From Inquilinus sp. Marseille-Q2685 (GTDB lineage Bacteria > Pseudomonadota > Alphaproteobacteria > DSM-16000 > Inquilinaceae): a stretch of DNA of 64,000 nt. Below the pieces are notes generated by a model. It had not been told where the DNA came from, did not search any database, and was given only the letters and a program-made list of their open reading frames with translations. Below are positions 61,159-64,000 of the stretch, piece after piece. The position numbers and the translations under genes were made by a program. Within the stretch, counting starts at the first letter, position 1, and every line of letters starts with the position of its first letter. Location of the stretch: assembly GCF_916619195.1 (NCBI RefSeq), contig NZ_CAKAKL010000008.1, positions 186,001-250,000 of the forward strand. The letters run 5' to 3'.

Positions 61159-63516
61159 TTGGGTTACGCCACCATCCGCGTCAGATGGATCGAACGGGCC
61201 GCTTTCGGTGGTCTGGCCCTGGTGGCATCTGTCTTCGCGGCCTGGCTTCCCGACGCCCGGGCCGAGACCATCGAAGTCCGCCTCGAGCCCAACCAGACCA
61301 TTCGGCAGCTGTCGGAGCGGTATCTGGGAGATCCCGATCTCTGGCCCGAGATTCTCGAAGCCAGCGATGTGGCCTCGGTCGCGCATCTGTCCCCGGGCCA
61401 GCCGCTGAGGATCCCGGTCGATCTGATCGCCGCCGCCGAACGCGCCCTCGCCCGCTGCGCCGACCAGATCAGGCTGGCCAATCTGGCGGGGGCGCAGCTT
61501 TTCGCGCCGGACGAGATCGGTCGCGCCATAGGCCTCTACGATCGGGCGCTTGGCCGCCGCGTCGAACGCGCGTGGGTCGACGCCAAGGATCTCGCCCTCG
61601 AATCTCATTCAGAGGCTGCAAGAGCCCTCGCCATCTCGGAACAGCGGCGCGACGAGGCGGCCGAGGCGCTGCTGAGCGACAAGAACGGATGGGTCGAGGC
61701 CCGGAAGCCGCGGGATCTAGCCTGGAACGACGTCAAGCTCCGCGCCATCCTGGTGGAGCAGGAAAAGGTCCGCACCCTGTCGGAATCGACCGCCCAGCTC
61801 ACCTTCCGCGACGCCAGCAGGCTCAGGCTCAACGCCAACTCGAACGCGATCATCCAGCAGATGCGCTACGACCCGCTGACCCGCCGGGAGGAGGCGAAGG
61901 TCAGCCTGGTCGAAGGCGACTTCTACGCCCTGCTCGCCAGCGAGAGCGGGCGCACAAGCTTTGCCGTCGACATCCCCGAGGCGAAGGCCCGCATCGAGTC
62001 CGGCGATTTCTGGGTCAGCAGCGGCGATGCCGGCGCCAAGTTCACCAACTACGACGATCGTCCCGTTGCCGTCGTGGCCAGAGATGAGACCGTCGTGCTC
62101 GGGCGGAACGAGGGGCTCGTCCTGTCCACGAAGGGCAAGACCACCGAGAAGCGCGACGTGCTCGACGCGCCTCACCTCTCCACGCCGGCCAACGACGGCG
62201 TCGTCTACGAGGCATCCGTCGATCTCGCTTGGACCAGCCCGGACGGCGCCGGAGGCTACTGGCTCGAGATCGGGGCCGACCAGTCGTTCGACACGATGCT
62301 CGTCTCGGAATTCGGGCTTCGGAAACCCGCGTTCCGCACCGAGCATCTGCCTCCCGGCGATTATTACTGGCGGGTCTCCGCCCTCGATGCCTTCGGCCTG
62401 CCCGGCGAGCGGAGCGCCCCCTGGCGCTTCACGGTGGTGATCGACACGCTCGCGCCGTATCTCAGGATCGACACGCCGGCCGAGGGAGCGATCGAGCGCG
62501 AATCCGCGGTCGAGATCCGGGGCGAGACGGAACCGGACGCCACCGTTTCCGTGAACGGACGTCGGGTCGAGGTGACGGCCGCCGGACGGTTTGCCGGACC
62601 GATGACGGCCAGCGAGGGCGACAACCTAGTCGAGGTCGTGGCCACCGACCTCGCGGGCAATCTCACCCGGCTGCAGCGCCGCTTCAGCTTCATGCCGGAC
62701 CGGTCCGAAGCGGTCGCCCTGGACGCGTCGGTGCCCCGGGATCCGGCGGGCAGGGTGCTGGCCGCCGGCGACACCGTTTCCCTTGCGGGTCGCACCAGGC
62801 CGGCGTCCCGCATCGATGTCGTCGGCGCCGACGGCGCCCTCCGCGGCTCGACGGCCAGCGGCCCCGAGGGCCGCTTCGCCCTCAACATCGGGCTCGGCGC
62901 CGACGAGGAGGCGCTCTCGATCGTCGTGACCGCGCCCTCGGGCTTCCGCAGCGCGCACAGGATCGACGTCGCGGTCGACCGCCAACAGCCGACCATCACT
63001 CTTTCGGAAGAGTTGCCCCGTCTGACCGCGTCTGAAACGCTGTTCGTCAAAGGCCACGTGGCCAAGGCCGACGCGACGCTGCGCATCAATGGCGGCGAGG
63101 TCGGGCTGAGGGACGGCGCCTTCGATGAGATCGTCAGCCTGCACGCCGGCGACAACCCGGTCGAGCTCGTCGCCGTCGACGCGCTCGGCAACACCGACGT
63201 GGCCCGGTTCACGGTCACGCTCGACCAGGATCCGCCTCGCCTCGTGGCGGCGAAGCTCACGCCCGAGGCGGGTGATGCCGGTTCGCATGCGGCGATCGAG
63301 ATCCGCGCCTCCGACGCTTCGGGACTGGCGGCGACCGCGCTCGCGACCGTGGGGTACGGGTCGGGGACCGCGGATGCCGTGCTGCGGTTCAATCGAGCCG
63401 CGCAGGCCTATCAGGGATCGCTTCCCGTCCCCCGCGGCGAGCTGAGATCGGCGGCGGTCCGGACAGTGGAGCTGACGGATGCGGCCGGCAATCGGCAGTC
63501 GTACCGCATCGACTGA
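61159..63516 (+). CDS. Secreted LysM/FecR-domain protein with Ig-like repeats
   Basis: 785 residues. TTG start at 61159 is supported by GGAGG 5 bases upstream and by the signal peptide that follows (cleavage near DARAET). A LysM-like domain at about 36-90 (LEPNQTIRQLSERYLGDPDLW) should bind peptidoglycan. A FecR-like beta domain at about 195-320 (STAQLTFRDASRLRLNANS, VSLVEGDFYALL) follows. The rest is a series of Ig-like/fibronectin-like folds (SVDLAWTSPDGAGGYWLEI, TVSVNGRRVEVT, NPVELVAVDALGN). A common periplasmic architecture next to cyclase or CHASE2 proteins; the role is unclear. The next gene starts 33 bases later. Confidence 0.85.
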   Translation: MGYATIRVRWIERAAFGGLALVASVFAAWLPDARAETIEVRLEPNQTIRQLSERYLGDPDLWPEILEASDVASVAHLSPGQPLRIPVDLIAAAERALARCADQIRLANLAGAQLFAPDEIGRAIGLYDRALGRRVERAWVDAKDLALESHSEAARALAISEQRRDEAAEALLSDKNGWVEARKPRDLAWNDVKLRAILVEQEKVRTLSESTAQLTFRDASRLRLNANSNAIIQQMRYDPLTRREEAKVSLVEGDFYALLASESGRTSFAVDIPEAKARIESGDFWVSSGDAGAKFTNYDDRPVAVVARDETVVLGRNEGLVLSTKGKTTEKRDVLDAPHLSTPANDGVVYEASVDLAWTSPDGAGGYWLEIGADQSFDTMLVSEFGLRKPAFRTEHLPPGDYYWRVSALDAFGLPGERSAPWRFTVVIDTLAPYLRIDTPAEGAIERESAVEIRGETEPDATVSVNGRRVEVTAAGRFAGPMTASEGDNLVEVVATDLAGNLTRLQRRFSFMPDRSEAVALDASVPRDPAGRVLAAGDTVSLAGRTRPASRIDVVGADGALRGSTASGPEGRFALNIGLGADEEALSIVVTAPSGFRSAHRIDVAVDRQQPTITLSEELPRLTASETLFVKGHVAKADATLRINGGEVGLRDGAFDEIVSLHAGDNPVELVAVDALGNTDVARFTVTLDQDPPRLVAAKLTPEAGDAGSHAAIEIRASDASGLAATALATVGYGSGTADAVLRFNRAAQAYQGSLPVPRGELRSAAVRTVELTDAAGNRQSYRID

Positions 63517-63549
63517 CGGGAGATCGCTTCGGGCAGGCACGGTGGGGCC

Positions 63550-64000
63550 ATGGACATGAGGGCAGGTCGGACGGGAGCAGCATCATTCGTCGCCGTCATG
63601 GCCATTCTGGCGGGCGGGTCGGTATCGCCGGCGCAGGCCGAGGAGAGGCCGGCTCTCATCACCTATGGCCCGAAGGCGCTCACCCGGGAAGGCGATTTTT
63701 ACCGCGAGCAGACGATCTACATCAGCGTGCCCGCGGGCTCGACCGAGCGGCTGTGGATCAACGTGTTCGACCCCGGGATCAGCGCGGAGTACGACCAGTC
63801 GACGGGCCAGCCCGGGGCCAGCCGGACCCGCTACGCGGTGTTCGGCGGCCCCGGCGCCTTCTCGCCCCCTCCGCTCGTCCCCGCTGTTCCACCGCCGGAG
63901 CAGGCATCCGCGGGCACGCTGATCGCGGAGAAGGTGTTCGGCGACGAGCCGGATGCGGGGGGCCAGTGGAAGACGGTGGCCGTCGTCGACCCGCGCCAGG
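63550..64000 (+). CDS. Secreted protein of unknown function, N-terminal part (runs off the window)
   Basis: 150 codons are visible and the frame is still open at the last base. A Sec-type signal peptide (VAVMAILAGGSVSPAQAEE) is followed by a beta-rich region (FYREQTIYISVPAGSTERLW, INVFDPGISAEYD), then a Pro-rich stretch (SPPPLVPAVPPPEQ). The first part resembles an adhesive or pre-peptidase-like beta fold but no family is named. Start ATG 63550, ATG 63556 also possible. It is 33 bases after the LysM/FecR gene and so probably co-transcribed with it. Confidence 0.75.
   Translation, partial: MDMRAGRTGAASFVAVMAILAGGSVSPAQAEERPALITYGPKALTREGDFYREQTIYISVPAGSTERLWINVFDPGISAEYDQSTGQPGASRTRYAVFGGPGAFSPPPLVPAVPPPEQASAGTLIAEKVFGDEPDAGGQWKTVAVVDPRQ

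Overview
The window is one block of GC-rich DNA with long, tightly packed genes, many ATGA start/stop overlaps and frequent GTG starts. The gene set (adenosylcobalamin-dependent ribonucleotide reductase tail, ExoP/ExoF-like exopolysaccharide export, PleD-type diguanylate cyclase, adenylate cyclase-TolB-TPR protein) points to an alphaproteobacterium, most likely of the Rhodospirillales (Azospirillum/Inquilinus type). That assignment is inference from gene content and composition. No rRNA, tRNA, CRISPR array, insertion sequence or prophage was seen.

Layout. 1-173: C-terminus of NrdJ. 705-3234: a small exported-looking Gly/Pro/His-rich protein, a PqqD-HprK fusion kinase and a nucleotidyltransferase, resembling an HprK-related peptide/protein-modification cassette. 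3456-10204: Crp/Fnr regulator, GalE, a NarL-like regulator without a phospho-acceptor Asp, an ExoP-like chain-length regulator/tyrosine kinase and an ExoF-like export protein. 10301-18460 (minus): nucleotide-sugar synthesis, comprising GDP-fucose (Gmd, Fcl), a gene of unknown function, two DegT aminotransferases, an epimerase, and an oxidoreductase/acetyltransferase pair that fits a diacetamido-uronic-acid type pathway. 18846-26204 (plus): three family-4 glycosyltransferases, a Wzx flippase and a Tat-exported beta-helix protein. 26220-34045 (minus): glycosyltransferases, a Wzy-like polymerase, a YdcF protein, a WcaF-like acetyltransferase and a WecA-like initiating phosphotransferase. Together 3.4-34 kb encodes a nearly complete Wzx/Wzy-dependent exopolysaccharide system.

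34569-44992 is a type I secretion locus: a 1739-residue modular protein (dimethylformamidase-like domain, Ig-like domain, four DUF4082-like domains alternating with three cadherin-like repeats), a CobW-type GTPase, a small unknown protein, an HlyB-type ABC exporter with a degenerate C39 domain, and an HlyD-type adaptor. A TolC-family protein at 57469-58938 could supply the outer-membrane channel.

45077-64000 is signalling and envelope: cyclase-TolB-TPR protein, a second NarL-like regulator without the phospho-acceptor, GlmS (amino-sugar supply), PleD-like cyclase, a fatty-acid desaturase, an EAL/FIST/histidine-kinase operon, TolC, a Sel1/peptidoglycan-binding protein, a LysM/FecR/Ig protein and the start of a secreted protein cut by the window end. 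The likely theme is cyclic-di-GMP and regulator control of a surface matrix made of exopolysaccharide plus a giant secreted protein.
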